A DNA stretch of 64,000 nucleotides from Pseudomonas sp. CFII64. GTDB lineage: Bacteria; Pseudomonadota; Gammaproteobacteria; Pseudomonadales; Pseudomonadaceae. Position 1 is the first letter of the stretch, and each line of letters begins with the position of its first letter. Below are positions 25,615 through 34,907 of this stretch, in pieces. Made by a program: the position numbers and the translations under genes. Where the stretch lies: assembly GCF_000416235.1 (NCBI RefSeq), contig NZ_ATLO01000049.1, positions 434,001-498,000 on the forward strand. Direction: 5' to 3'. The notes beneath the pieces are model-generated. The model was not told where the DNA came from. It saw only the letters and a list, made by a program, of their open reading frames with translations, and searched no databases.

Positions 25615-26466
25615 ATGGCTAAAATTATCGGCATCATTGTCGTTTTCGCGAGCGTGCTCGGCGGATACGTTCTGTCCCATGGCAAGATTGCGGCATTGAT
25701 CCAGCCCTTCGAGGTTTTGATCATCGGCGGCGCGGCATTGGGTGCGTTCCTCCAGGCCAACCCCGGCTACATGACCATGCACGTGTTCAAGAAGTCGCTG
25801 AAAATGTTCAGCACGCGCTTCACTCACGCGTATTACCTTGAAGTCCTCGGCCTGGTGTACGAGATCCTCAACAAGAGCCGTCGCGAAGGCATGATGGCGA
25901 TTGAAGGGGATATCGAGGACGCAGCGGCCAGCCCGATCTTCGCCAAATATCCGGGCGTGCTCAAAGACGAGCGGATGACGGCGTACATCTGTGATTACCT
26001 GCGCATCATGTCCTCGGGCAACATGGCTCCCCACGAGCTGGAAGGCCTGTTCGACATGGAACTGCAAAGCATCAAGGAAGAACTCGGGCATCCCTCCCAC
26101 GCCATTACCGGCATCGCGGACGGCATGCCCGGTTTCGGTATCGTCGCGGCGGTACTCGGTATCGTGGTGACCATGGCCTCCCTGGGCGACGGCGACAAGG
26201 CTGCCATCGGTAACCACGTCGGCGCGGCACTGGTCGGTACGTTCTTCGGTATTCTCGCGGCCTACGGCTTTTTCGGCCCGCTGGCCACGTCCCTGGCCCA
26301 CGATGCCAAGGAAGAGCTGAATGTCTATGAAGCCATCAAGGCATCGCTGGTGGCTTCGGCGTCCGGCATGCCGCCATCGCTGGCCGTAGAATTTGGCCGC
26401 AAGGTTTTGTATCCCGCGCATCGGCCCAGCTTCAGTGAGCTGGAGCAAGCGGTTCGCGGTCGCTAA
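25615..26466 (+). CDS. motA: flagellar motor stator protein MotA
   Basis: Proton-channel stator subunit, 283 residues, four transmembrane segments. Visible features are the N-terminal MAKIIGIIVVFASVLGGYV, IIGGAALGAFLQANP, the cytoplasmic loop with conserved charges that contact FliG (including LLERR-type YEILNKSRREGMMAIEGDIE), and TM3-TM4 with the conserved prolines (GFGIVAAVLGIV; GVTMASLGDG-like). Four bases separate it from motB. Controlled by the FliA promoter upstream. Confidence 0.96.
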   Translation: MAKIIGIIVVFASVLGGYVLSHGKIAALIQPFEVLIIGGAALGAFLQANPGYMTMHVFKKSLKMFSTRFTHAYYLEVLGLVYEILNKSRREGMMAIEGDIEDAAASPIFAKYPGVLKDERMTAYICDYLRIMSSGNMAPHELEGLFDMELQSIKEELGHPSHAITGIADGMPGFGIVAAVLGIVVTMASLGDGDKAAIGNHVGAALVGTFFGILAAYGFFGPLATSLAHDAKEELNVYEAIKASLVASASGMPPSLAVEFGRKVLYPAHRPSFSELEQAVRGR

Positions 26467-26469
26467 GCC

Positions 26470-27486
26470 ATGGAAAATAATCAGCCGATAATCATCAAGC
26501 GCGTCAAGCGCTATGAAGGCGGACACCACGGCGGGGCATGGAAAATCGCCTTCGCCGACTTTGCTACGGCGATGATGGCGTTCTTCCTGGTGCTGTGGCT
26601 GATGTCGTCGGCCACGCCCGAGCAGTTGCTGGCCATTGCCGGCTACTTCAAGGACCCGGTGGGGTTTTCCGACAGCGGCTCGCCCTACGTGATCGACCTC
26701 GGCGGTTCGCCGGAAATGTCCCCGGACCAGACCCTGAACCCCGAGATCAAGTCCACGCCGACCCCGGACAACGTACCTATCGAATCCGACTCGGCAGAAG
26801 CCAAGGCCGAAGCGGTCGAGCAGGAACGTCTGGAAATGCTTCTGCAAGAATTGCAGAACAAGGTCAACGAGAACCCGGAACTGCAGAAATTCAAGGATCA
26901 GATCCACTTCGAGATTACCCAGGACGGCCTGCGGATTCAGATCACCGATGCTGACAATCGGCCGATGTTCGATCTGGGCAGCGCGCGCCTCAAGCCGTAT
27001 TTCGAAGACATCCTGCTGGCGATGGCCGACACCATCAAAGCGGTGCCGAACAAGATCAGCATCAGCGGTCACACCGACGCCAAGCCTTTCGTGGGTAACG
27101 GCGATTACGGCAACTGGGAGTTGTCGGCCAACCGGGCCAACGCGGCGCGTCGAGCGCTGATCGCGGGCACCTATCCGGAAAGCCAGGTCGCCCGTGTCGT
27201 GGGGTATGCATCGTCTGCGCTGTATGACCGCACGCAGCCGTTCAACCCGGTGAACCGCCGGATCGACATCGTGGTAATGACCAAAAAGGCACAGCAACGT
27301 ATCGAAGGCACTCACGGCGTGGGCGATGGCAATACCCCTCCAAAACCGGCCACGCCCGCAACACCGCCCGGCGCGTCGAATACGAAGCCGCCTGATCCGC
27401 AGGCCTACGCCCAGCCTCATGAGCTTCGGCAAAAGCTGAATATCTTCGAGGATGGCACGCTGAAGATGGACGAGACGAAGAACTAG
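26470..27486 (+). CDS. motB: flagellar motor stator protein MotB
   Basis: Peptidoglycan-anchoring stator subunit, 338 residues. One transmembrane helix (about 28-48) includes the proton-binding Asp in AFADFATAMMAFFLVLWLM. A plug and linker follow, then an OmpA-like peptidoglycan-binding domain (ISISGHTDAKPFV...NWELSANRANAARRAL) and a Pro/Thr-rich tail. The ATG is 3 bp after the motA stop. Ends just before a strong terminator. Confidence 0.96.
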   Translation: MENNQPIIIKRVKRYEGGHHGGAWKIAFADFATAMMAFFLVLWLMSSATPEQLLAIAGYFKDPVGFSDSGSPYVIDLGGSPEMSPDQTLNPEIKSTPTPDNVPIESDSAEAKAEAVEQERLEMLLQELQNKVNENPELQKFKDQIHFEITQDGLRIQITDADNRPMFDLGSARLKPYFEDILLAMADTIKAVPNKISISGHTDAKPFVGNGDYGNWELSANRANAARRALIAGTYPESQVARVVGYASSALYDRTQPFNPVNRRIDIVVMTKKAQQRIEGTHGVGDGNTPPKPATPATPPGASNTKPPDPQAYAQPHELRQKLNIFEDGTLKMDETKN

Positions 27487-27491
27487 CAAAC

Positions 27492-27530
27492 AAAAAGCCC
27501 GGATTCAAACGAATCCGGGCTTTTTTTTCT
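27492..27530 (+). terminator. intrinsic terminator of motAB
   Basis: Stem AAAGCCCGGATTC/GAATCCGGGCTTT with a 4-nt loop and a run of eight T residues, 5 bp after motB. Confidence 0.95.
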
Positions 27531-27536
27531 TCACGC

Positions 27537-27846
27537 CGTAGGAGGGGAATTGTCCCGAAGACGCTGGTGCAAGCGCTGAGGATATTCCGGCTCAGACCCG
27601 ACGCCTTCCCGGACAAGTCCGGTCCTACCTGATTTTTTGCACGCCCCGTAGGAGGGGACTTGTCCCCGAATACGCCGGTGCAAGCGCTGAAGATATTCCT
27701 TGGCGCTCCCGACGTTTTCCCGAACAAGTCCGGTTCTACCGAGCAACACAGAATCAGGTAGGAGGGAATTTATCCCCGAATAGGCATTATGGTCGCAGGA
27801 TAATTATCTGCTGCACCGACGCCATCGGGGACAAGTCCCCTCCTAC
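27537..27846. repeat. cluster of three REP doublets of a second family
   Basis: Units at 27537-27629, 27647-27740 and 27757-27846. Each begins (C/G)GTAGGAGGGGA(A/C)TTGTCCC and ends with the inverted arm (CGGACAAGTCC..CCTAC). Units 1 and 2 also share an internal spacer (GGTGCAAGCGCTGA(G/A)GATATTCC) with a period of about 111 bp, so one arose from the other. With the terminator this fills the 379-bp gap between motB and rsgA. Confidence 0.85.
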
Positions 27847-27865
27847 AATGGTCGCGCCTACCCAA

Positions 27866-28897
27866 TCAATAACTGTTTTCCGGCAAGCTGGCGATGATCG
27901 AGCGATAGCTGTTCATGCGTTGCTGCTGCACGCGGCCTTCTTCCAGGGCGATGATCAATGCACAGCCCGGCTCGCGGTCGTGTTTGCAATCGCGGAAACG
28001 GCAGTGGCCGATCAAATCCTGGAACTCGATAAAGCCTGCTTCGACATCGGCGCGGCTCACGTGGCCGAGGCCAAATTCACGAATCCCCGGGGAGTCGATC
28101 AGTTCGCCGCCACCCGGGAAGTGGAACAACCGCGCGGTGGTGGTGGTGTGCGTGCCCTGGCCGGACCACTCGGACAGCGGGCCGACGCGGGTGTCGACCT
28201 CCGGCAGCAGGCTGTTGACCAGCGAAGACTTGCCGACACCGGACTGGCCGACAAACACGCTGATGTGCCCATCGAGCTGGGCTTGCAGCTGTTGCATGCC
28301 GTCGCCCTGATGCGCTGACACTTCCAGCACCGGATAACCCAGCGTGCGATAAACCGCCAATAACGCATTCAGCGCGGGCGCGTTCTGCTCGTCGATCAGG
28401 TCGAATTTGTTCAGCAGCAACAGCGGACGAATCCCGGCGTGCTCGGCGGCGACCAGATAACGGTCGATCAGGTTGGCATGCGGTTCAGGCGCTGGCGCAA
28501 ACACAATCACGATCAGATCGACGTTGGCGGCAACCGGCTTGAGTTGCCCACGGCTGTCCGGGCGGCACAGTTCGGTGGTGCGCGGCAGCTGGGCGACGAT
28601 AACGCCGATGCCCTGATTGCCGGCGCGCCAGACGACGCGGTCACCGGTTACCAGTGCAGGCAGGTTGGCGCGCAAGTGGCAACGGAACACTTGTCCGCTC
28701 AGATCGCCTTCCTGCGCCTCGACCTCGACCTGAATACCAAAGTGCGCGATCACCAGGCCGGTCTGCTCGGGGCCAAGATCGCCGCCCTCAAGGGTTTCCA
28801 GCGTCAGTGACTCACGTTTGGCGACGCGGGCAGCGCGCTCGCCCTGGATCTTTTCGATGCGCCAGTTCTGACGACGATTGAGTTGGCGTTTGGCCAT
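27866..28897 (-). CDS. rsgA: small ribosomal subunit GTPase RsgA
   Basis: Circularly permuted GTPase that checks late 30S maturation. The 343 residues run OB fold, then permuted G motifs (G4 LLLNKFDL before G1 GQSGVGKSSL, G3 DSPGIREF), then a zinc finger ending in HCRFRDCKHDREPGC. The start at 28897 gives the usual MAKRQLNRRQ N-terminus; the longer in-frame extension overlaps the divergent orn promoter region and is rejected. Divergent from orn. Confidence 0.95.
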   Translation of the reverse strand: MAKRQLNRRQNWRIEKIQGERAARVAKRESLTLETLEGGDLGPEQTGLVIAHFGIQVEVEAQEGDLSGQVFRCHLRANLPALVTGDRVVWRAGNQGIGVIVAQLPRTTELCRPDSRGQLKPVAANVDLIVIVFAPAPEPHANLIDRYLVAAEHAGIRPLLLLNKFDLIDEQNAPALNALLAVYRTLGYPVLEVSAHQGDGMQQLQAQLDGHISVFVGQSGVGKSSLVNSLLPEVDTRVGPLSEWSGQGTHTTTTARLFHFPGGGELIDSPGIREFGLGHVSRADVEAGFIEFQDLIGHCRFRDCKHDREPGCALIIALEEGRVQQQRMNSYRSIIASLPENSY

Positions 28898-28997
28898 GGG
28901 TGTTCCGAGTAGATAAAGCAGCTGATTAGATAAAACGCGATGGAGTCTAGCATGCCGGGGTGAGCTAAACTGCGCGCCTACGCTGAGGAGCCGACAT

Positions 28998-29534
28998 ATG
29001 CAAAACAAGCAGAACCTGATCTGGATCGATCTGGAAATGACCGGTCTGGACCCAGACACTGACGTCATCATTGAAATGGCCACCATCATCACCGACAGCC
29101 AGCTCAATACCTTGGCTGAAGGCCCGGTCATTGCCATCCATCAGAGCGACGAGACGCTGGCCAGAATGGACGAGTGGAACACCCGTCAACACGGCGGCTC
29201 GGGCCTGACCCAGCGGGTTCGCGAAAGCACCATCAGCATGGCCGACGCCGAAGCCGAGACGCTTGAGTTCATCAAACTGTGGGTGCCGGAGCGCAGCTCG
29301 CCGATCTGCGGCAACAGTATTTGCCAGGATCGCCGCTTCCTTTATCGCCACATGTCAGCGCTGGAAAACTACTTCCACTACCGCAACCTTGACGTTTCGA
29401 CCCTCAAGGAGCTGGCGGCGCGCTGGTCGCCTGAGCTGAAATTCAAGAAAGGCAGCACGCATCTGGCCCTGGACGACATTCGCGAATCCATTGCCGAGTT
29501 GCGCTTCTATCGCGAGCACTTCATCAAGGCGTAA
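28998..29534 (+). CDS. orn: oligoribonuclease
   Basis: DEDDh exonuclease that degrades di- to pentanucleotides, including the pGpG left from c-di-GMP breakdown. The 178 residues show WIDLEMTGLDP (DxE of Exo I), Exo II with the conserved Asp of CQDRRFL, and Exo III HLALDDIRESI. GAGGAG lies 8 nt before the ATG. Confidence 0.97.
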   Translation: MQNKQNLIWIDLEMTGLDPDTDVIIEMATIITDSQLNTLAEGPVIAIHQSDETLARMDEWNTRQHGGSGLTQRVRESTISMADAEAETLEFIKLWVPERSSPICGNSICQDRRFLYRHMSALENYFHYRNLDVSTLKELAARWSPELKFKKGSTHLALDDIRESIAELRFYREHFIKA

Positions 29535-29549
29535 CGTTTCCGCCGCTCT

Positions 29550-29575
29550 GTGGGACCGGCTTCAGCCGGGAAGAG
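29550..29575. repeat. single REP between orn and the TRIC gene
   Basis: GTGGGACCGGCTTCAGCCGG followed by GAAGAGG; a partial inverted CCTCTTCC lies at 29590. One arm only. Confidence 0.6.
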
Positions 29576-29650
29576 GGCTTCCAGTCGATGCCTCTTCCTG
29601 GCCCATGCTGCTTTGGTACACTGCGCGGCTTCGTCGCAGGGACCGCCGCC

Positions 29651-30262
29651 ATGTTGCTGATGCTCTATTTGATTGCCATTACTGCTGAGGCCATGACCGG
29701 TGCTCTTTCGGCGGGTCGACGCGGCATGGACTGGTTCGGTGTGGTGCTGATCGCTTGCGTGACGGCCCTGGGCGGTGGTTCGGTGCGCGACGTGCTGCTC
29801 GGGCACTACCCGCTGACCTGGGTGAAAAACCCGGAATACCTGATCCTGACCAGCGTCGCGGCCTTGCTGACGATTTTCATCGCGCCGCTGATGCGTCATT
29901 TACGCTCGCTGTTTCTGGTGCTTGATGCGCTGGGCTTGGTGGCCTTCACCCTGATCGGTTGCATGACCGCACTGGAAACCGGCAACGGCATGCTGGTCGC
30001 CTCGGTGTGCGGGGTGATTACCGGCGTGTTCGGCGGCATCTTGCGCGACATCTTCTGCAACGACATCCCGCTGGTGTTCCGTCGCGAGCTATACGCCAGC
30101 GTGTCTTTCCTGGCCGCGTGGTGCTTCCTGCTGTGCCTGCACTTTCAGTTGCCGTCCGATCAGAGCGTGCTGATTACCCTGTTTGGCGGCTTGCTGCTGC
30201 GGCTGCTGGCGATTCGCTTCAACTGGAACATGCCGAAGTTTGTCTACAAGGATGAGCATTAA
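29651..30262 (+). CDS. TRIC-family (UPF0126) cation channel protein
   Basis: A 203-residue membrane protein with about seven transmembrane segments and the internal repeat typical of UPF0126/YadS: GGGSVRDVLLG in the first half and FGGILRDIFCNDIP in the second. Bacterial members form trimeric cation channels; the physiological ion is not known. The ATG at 29651 begins MLLMLYLIAITAEAMTGAL, the first membrane segment; AGGGA lies 10 nt upstream. Confidence 0.85.
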   Translation: MLLMLYLIAITAEAMTGALSAGRRGMDWFGVVLIACVTALGGGSVRDVLLGHYPLTWVKNPEYLILTSVAALLTIFIAPLMRHLRSLFLVLDALGLVAFTLIGCMTALETGNGMLVASVCGVITGVFGGILRDIFCNDIPLVFRRELYASVSFLAAWCFLLCLHFQLPSDQSVLITLFGGLLLRLLAIRFNWNMPKFVYKDEH

Positions 30263-30263
30263 T

Positions 30264-30357
30264 GAGTGGGACCGGCTTTAGCCGGGATGGGGTCCTTACA
30301 CTCGCCCCATTTCTATCGCAAGGACCTCCGTCTTCCCGGCTAAAGCCGGTCCCACCA
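30264..30357. repeat. REP doublet between the TRIC gene and queG
   Basis: GTGGGACCGGCTTTAGCCGG at the left and CCGGCTAAAGCCGGTCCCACC at the right with about 45 bp between, in the 112-bp gap of two convergent genes. Confidence 0.85.
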
Positions 30358-30374
30358 GGTGTGGTGCCTTCTGA

Positions 30375-31457
30375 TCAGCGCTGCTCATGCTGCCTCAACG
30401 CCCACTCCACATGCTCGCGCACCAGTTCCGATGGATAGTCCCGGCGGGCTTCGAGTGCCTGCAATACCGGGATCGTCGACGGCGCGTTGCCCAGCCCGAC
30501 CGCCAGATTGCGCAGCCAGCGTTCATAACCTGCGCGTCGCAACGGCGAGCCTTCGGTGTTGCTGAGAAATTTCTCTTCATCCCACATGAACAACTCGGCC
30601 AGCCCGGCATTATCCAGGTTGTGGCGGGGCTGAAAGTCACTCTGGTCTGTAGGCCGAGCGAAGCGATTCCACGGGCAGACGATCTGGCAGTCATCGCAGC
30701 CGAACACCCGATTGCCGATCAGCGGCCGCAGTTCTTCCGGGATCGCCGTCTTCAATTCAATGGTCAGGTAGGAAATGCAGCGTCGGGCGTCCAGCACGTA
30801 CGGCCCGACGAAAGCCGCAGTGGGGCAAATATCCAGGCACGCCGTGCAGCGCCCGCAATGTTCGCTGGCGTGAGGCGGGTCAACCGGCAGCGGCAGGTCG
30901 ACGAACAGTTCGCTGAGGAAGAAAAAGCTGCCGGCCTTGCGATTCAGCACCAAAGTATTCTTGCCGATCCAGCCCAGGCCCGCCTGCTCGGCGATGGCTT
31001 TCTCCAGGACCGGGGCGCTATCAACGAACGCGCGATAGCCAAACGGACCGATGTCTTTCTGAATGCGCTCGGCCAGTTGTTGCACGCGCTTGCGGATCAG
31101 CTTGTGATAATCGCGCCCCAACGCATAGCGCGACACGTAGGCCTTTTCCGGTTCTGCCAGGCGCTGGGTCATCTCGGTATCGCCGGGCAGATAATCCATA
31201 CGTAGCGAAACCACGCGCAGCGTTCCGGGCACCAACTCGTCCGGGTGCGAACGTTTGCTGCCATGCGCTGCCATATAGTCCATCTCGCCGTGATAACCCT
31301 TGTTGAGCCAGCGCTGCAGATGTTGCTCGTGCTCGGCCAGGTCCAGCCCGGCAATGCCGACTTGCTGAAAACCCAGCTCGCGGCCCCACGCCTTGATCGA
31401 TTGGGCAAGGGTGGTCAGATCGGCAGTATTGAGTGGATCTACAGTAATAGCAGGCAT
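30375..31457 (-). CDS. queG: epoxyqueuosine reductase QueG
   Basis: Cobalamin-dependent iron-sulfur enzyme for the last step of queuosine tRNA modification. The 360 residues include two 4Fe-4S sites, CGRCTACLDICPT and CDDCQIVCPWN, and the proton-donor region FVDSAPVLEKAIAEQAGLGW. A HEAT-like C-terminus follows (RNLAVGLGNAP). Divergent from nnr, with 62 bp between the starts. No obvious Shine-Dalgarno. Confidence 0.95.
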   Translation of the reverse strand: MPAITVDPLNTADLTTLAQSIKAWGRELGFQQVGIAGLDLAEHEQHLQRWLNKGYHGEMDYMAAHGSKRSHPDELVPGTLRVVSLRMDYLPGDTEMTQRLAEPEKAYVSRYALGRDYHKLIRKRVQQLAERIQKDIGPFGYRAFVDSAPVLEKAIAEQAGLGWIGKNTLVLNRKAGSFFFLSELFVDLPLPVDPPHASEHCGRCTACLDICPTAAFVGPYVLDARRCISYLTIELKTAIPEELRPLIGNRVFGCDDCQIVCPWNRFARPTDQSDFQPRHNLDNAGLAELFMWDEEKFLSNTEGSPLRRAGYERWLRNLAVGLGNAPSTIPVLQALEARRDYPSELVREHVEWALRQHEQR

Positions 31458-31519
31458 GCGCAGAGAGAAACCGGGCGGAGGTGCGTATAATTCTGCCAGA
31501 CATCGGAGCCCAGAGACGC

Positions 31520-33016
31520 ATGGTCGACACTAAACCGCAATTACCCGACGCGCTGTATGACGCCGCACAGGTCCGCGACCTCGATGCACGGCTGATTGCC
31601 GCCGGTACGCCTGGCATGGAATTGATGCAGCGCGCCGCCCACGCCACCTGGCGCGCGGTGCGTCGGCACTGGCCGGATGCGGGCACATTGACTGTGCTGG
31701 CCGGGCGCGGCAACAACGCCGGGGATGGTTATCTGGTTGCGTCATTGGCGCTCAAGGCTGGGTGGCAGGTTCAGGTGTTGGCGGTTGGCGATGCTGATGC
31801 GCTGGCTGGCGATGCGGCCGCAGCCCATGCTGAAGCCATTTCGAATGGTGTGAAGGTCGCACCATGGGCCGGGCAGCCGCTGACCGGCATCGTGCTGGAT
31901 GCGCTGCTCGGCACCGGATTGAGCGGCGATGTGCGTCAGCCGTATCTCGAAGCCATTGAAGCGATCAATGCCTGCAACGCGCCGGTTGCCGCCGTGGACA
32001 TTCCGTCCGGACTCAGCGCCGATAGCGGACGAATGCTCGGCGTTGCGGTGCGCGCCGACCTGACGGTGACCTTTATTGGCCTGAAACTGGGGCTTTTTAC
32101 CGGCGATGCGGCGGATCTGGTCGGCGAGCTGGTTTTCGATGACTTGCAGGCTGATCCGGCTATCGTCTCGCAAACGGCCAACAGCGCCGTACGCCTGAAC
32201 AGCTCAAACCTGCCGCATCTCGCGCCACGTCCGCGCACGGCTCATAAAGGCCAATACGGCCGGGTGCTGGTGATCGGTGGCGATCACGGGTTTGGCGGCG
32301 CGGCGCTGTTGTCGGCAGAAAGCGCCCTGCGCAGTGGCGCGGGCATGGTCACGCTGGCAACCCGTGCCGAGCATGTTCCCGCTGCCCTGGCGCGATTCAT
32401 CGAGGTCATGAGTGCGGGCATCTGTTCCGCCAATCAATTGCGTGCCTTGATCGAGCCGGCCAGCGTGCTGGTGATCGGTCCTGGCCTGGGCAAGGCCAGT
32501 TGGGGGCGCAGTCTGCTGTCGGCGGCGGCCAGCGCGGATCTGCCGCAAGTCTGGGATGCCGACGCTCTTAATCAATTGGCCGAAGGTCTGGCGAGCCTGC
32601 CAAAAGACAGCGTGATCACCCCGCATCCCGGCGAAGCGGCGCGTTTACTCGGCATCAGCACTCGGGACGTTCAGGCGGATCGCCCGGCGGCAGCCCGGGC
32701 CCTGGCGAAAAAATTTGATGCTGTGTGTGTCCTCAAAGGCACCGGCAGCCTGATTGCAGATGTCGATGGCGCTCTGGCTTTGTGTGATCGTGGCCATCCG
32801 GCCATGGCCACTGGCGGGCTGGGCGACGTGCTGGCCGGCCTGATCGGCGCGCTGATGGCGCAAAAGATGAAACCGTTCGATGCGGCGTGCCTCGGCGTAT
32901 GGCTGCACGCCAGTGCTGGCGAACAGGTCGGCAAGATCGGCCGTGGGCTGGCGGCCAGCGATGTCATTCCAGCCATTCGTCTGTTATTGGAGGAGCAACA
33001 ACCGTGTCTGCACTAA
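31520..33016 (+). CDS. nnr: bifunctional NAD(P)H-hydrate epimerase/dehydratase
   Basis: Repairs hydrated NAD(P)H. The 498-residue fusion has an N-terminal epimerase (AGRGNNAGDGYLVA, Rossmann-like) and a C-terminal ADP-dependent dehydratase with ribokinase fold (VIGGDHGFGGAALL, GPGLGKASWG, TPHPGEAARLL, GGLGDVLAGLIG). First gene of the superoperon running to hflC. ATG at 31520 is taken; the longer frame has no ribosome site. The 3' end overlaps tsaE by 13 bp. Confidence 0.95.
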   Translation: MVDTKPQLPDALYDAAQVRDLDARLIAAGTPGMELMQRAAHATWRAVRRHWPDAGTLTVLAGRGNNAGDGYLVASLALKAGWQVQVLAVGDADALAGDAAAAHAEAISNGVKVAPWAGQPLTGIVLDALLGTGLSGDVRQPYLEAIEAINACNAPVAAVDIPSGLSADSGRMLGVAVRADLTVTFIGLKLGLFTGDAADLVGELVFDDLQADPAIVSQTANSAVRLNSSNLPHLAPRPRTAHKGQYGRVLVIGGDHGFGGAALLSAESALRSGAGMVTLATRAEHVPAALARFIEVMSAGICSANQLRALIEPASVLVIGPGLGKASWGRSLLSAAASADLPQVWDADALNQLAEGLASLPKDSVITPHPGEAARLLGISTRDVQADRPAAARALAKKFDAVCVLKGTGSLIADVDGALALCDRGHPAMATGGLGDVLAGLIGALMAQKMKPFDAACLGVWLHASAGEQVGKIGRGLAASDVIPAIRLLLEEQQPCLH

Positions 33017-33474
33017 CGCTCAATGTCGCCGGCGAAGAGGCTATGACCGATCTCGGAACGCGCATTGCCAAGGTCACGCAAGGCGTCGGCCTGATCTTTC
33101 TCGAAGGTGATCTGGGCGCCGGCAAAACCACGCTTTCGCGAGGCATTATCCGGGGTTTGGGCCATGTGGGCGCGGTCAAGAGTCCGACCTTCACCTTGGT
33201 TGAACCCTACGAGATCGGCTCGATTCGCGCTTTCCATTTCGACCTCTACCGACTGGTCGATCCAGAGGAACTGGAGTACCTGGGGATCCGCGATTACTTC
33301 GAAGATGACGCCCTTTGTCTGATCGAGTGGCCCCAGCGTGGTGCAGGCTTTTTGCCAAAGCCTGACCTGACCATTACCATTGGCTCGCATGCGGAAGGTC
33401 GATCCCTGACTTTGAGCCCTGGTGGCTCGCGTGGCGAGACCTGGTGTGCCGCTTTGGCTTTGGAATTCAAATAG
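33004..33474 (+). CDS. tsaE: tRNA threonylcarbamoyladenosine ATPase TsaE
   Basis: ATPase that drives turnover of the TsaBDE complex in t6A37 tRNA modification. The 156 residues include the Walker A LEGDLGAGKTTLSRG, the switch-like SPTFTLVEPYE and the Walker B region HFDLYRLVDPEELEYLG with IEWPQRG. Start is GTG at 33004, inside the end of nnr, with GGAGGA 9 nt upstream; a longer in-frame reading lies wholly in nnr. Confidence 0.93.
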   Translation: MSALTLNVAGEEAMTDLGTRIAKVTQGVGLIFLEGDLGAGKTTLSRGIIRGLGHVGAVKSPTFTLVEPYEIGSIRAFHFDLYRLVDPEELEYLGIRDYFEDDALCLIEWPQRGAGFLPKPDLTITIGSHAEGRSLTLSPGGSRGETWCAALALEFK

Positions 33475-33488
33475 ATATGGGGTTAGGT

Positions 33489-34907
33489 ATGCGCATGCGC
33501 GCGCTGGTTACTGTAGTGGGTCTGCTATTGACGGCCTTGTCTGTCAATGCGCTGGCCGAATCACAAGTACGAAGTGTCCGCTTATGGCGTGCACCGGATA
33601 ACACGCGACTGGTTTTCGATCTTTCCGGGCCCGTTCAACACAGCGTTTTTACCCTGACTTCCCCTGATCGTCTGGTAATCGACATCAATGGAGCGACCCT
33701 CGGTGGCCCGCTCAACGTACCCATGGCCAATACGCCGATCACCAGCATGCGCTCGGCGCAACGCACGCCCACCGATTTGCGGGTGGTCATCGACCTCAAG
33801 AAAGCGGTAACCCCGAAAAGCTTCACCCTGGCGCCCAACCAGCAATACGGCAACCGTCTGGTGGTCGACCTGTTTGACGAAGCGTCGGATGCCAACCCGA
33901 CGCCGATCGTGGCCGAAACAGCCGCCAATACCGCTCCGGCAGTGCCGATCAGCCCGGCAAAACCGGCGATCAAGCTGACGCCGGTGCCGAACGGCAAGCG
34001 CGACATTGTCGTGGTGATCGATGCCGGTCACGGTGGCGAAGATCCCGGCGCTTCGGGTGGGGCCGGACAGAAAGAGAAAAACGTGGTGCTGTCCATCGCC
34101 AGGGAATTGCAACGCCAGATCAACGCCGAAAAAGGCTATCGAGCTGAGTTGACCCGGACCGGCGACTACTTCATTCCGCTGCGCAAGCGTACCGAGATCG
34201 CTCGGGCCAAGGGCGCAGACCTGTTCGTGTCGATTCACGCTGACGCCGCGCCTTCCTCGGCGGCATTCGGCGCGTCGGTGTTTGCCTTGTCCGAACGAGG
34301 TGCAACTTCCGAAACCGCGCGCTGGCTGGCCGACAGTGAAAACCGTTCCGACTTGATCGGCGGCGCTGGCGCAGTGAGCCTGGACGACAAGGACCGCATG
34401 CTGGCGGGCGTATTGCTCGACCTGTCGATGACCGCTTCGTTGTCATCGAGTCTCAACGTCGGACAGAAAGTGCTGACTAACATTGGCCGCGTCACCTCGC
34501 TGCACAAGTCGCGGGTCGAGCAAGCGGGCTTCATGGTGCTCAAGTCGCCGGACATCCCGTCGATTCTGGTGGAAACCGGCTTCATCTCGAACACCGCCGA
34601 AGCGGCCAAGCTTTCAGGCTCGCCGCATCAACAGGCGCTGGCGCGGTCGATCAGCTCCGGGGTCCGGCAGTTCTTCCAGCAGAATCCGCCACAAGGCACT
34701 TACATTGCCTGGTTGCGCGATAACGGCAAGCTGGCCCAGGGCCCGCGCAATCACGTGGTTCAGGCAGGTGAAACCATGGCCATGCTGGCCGCGCGCTACG
34801 ACATGAGCACCGGCGTGCTGCGCAATGCCAATGGGTTGAGTTCCGATGAGTTGCGAATCGGCCAGAATCTGAAAATCCCCAATTCAGAGGTCGCCACGCA
34901 GCCATGA
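33489..34907 (+). CDS. amiB: N-acetylmuramoyl-L-alanine amidase AmiB
   Basis: Periplasmic zinc amidase that splits septal peptidoglycan at cell separation. The 472 residues contain a signal peptide (about 23 residues, ending SVNALA), an AMIN domain (about 25-130: RSVRLWRAPDNTRLVFDLSG), an Amidase_3 domain (IDAGHGGEDPGASG; SIHADA; VETGFISN) and a C-terminal LysM (VVQAGETMAMLAARYD). The start at 33489 has GGGG 6 nt upstream. tsaE ends 14 bp before, and the stop overlaps mutL (ATGA). Confidence 0.93.
   Translation: MRMRALVTVVGLLLTALSVNALAESQVRSVRLWRAPDNTRLVFDLSGPVQHSVFTLTSPDRLVIDINGATLGGPLNVPMANTPITSMRSAQRTPTDLRVVIDLKKAVTPKSFTLAPNQQYGNRLVVDLFDEASDANPTPIVAETAANTAPAVPISPAKPAIKLTPVPNGKRDIVVVIDAGHGGEDPGASGGAGQKEKNVVLSIARELQRQINAEKGYRAELTRTGDYFIPLRKRTEIARAKGADLFVSIHADAAPSSAAFGASVFALSERGATSETARWLADSENRSDLIGGAGAVSLDDKDRMLAGVLLDLSMTASLSSSLNVGQKVLTNIGRVTSLHKSRVEQAGFMVLKSPDIPSILVETGFISNTAEAAKLSGSPHQQALARSISSGVRQFFQQNPPQGTYIAWLRDNGKLAQGPRNHVVQAGETMAMLAARYDMSTGVLRNANGLSSDELRIGQNLKIPNSEVATQP

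Noticed and set aside
25609..27489. 626-codon open frame opposite motAB
   Set aside because: Spans two well-identified genes exactly and has no recognisable domain.
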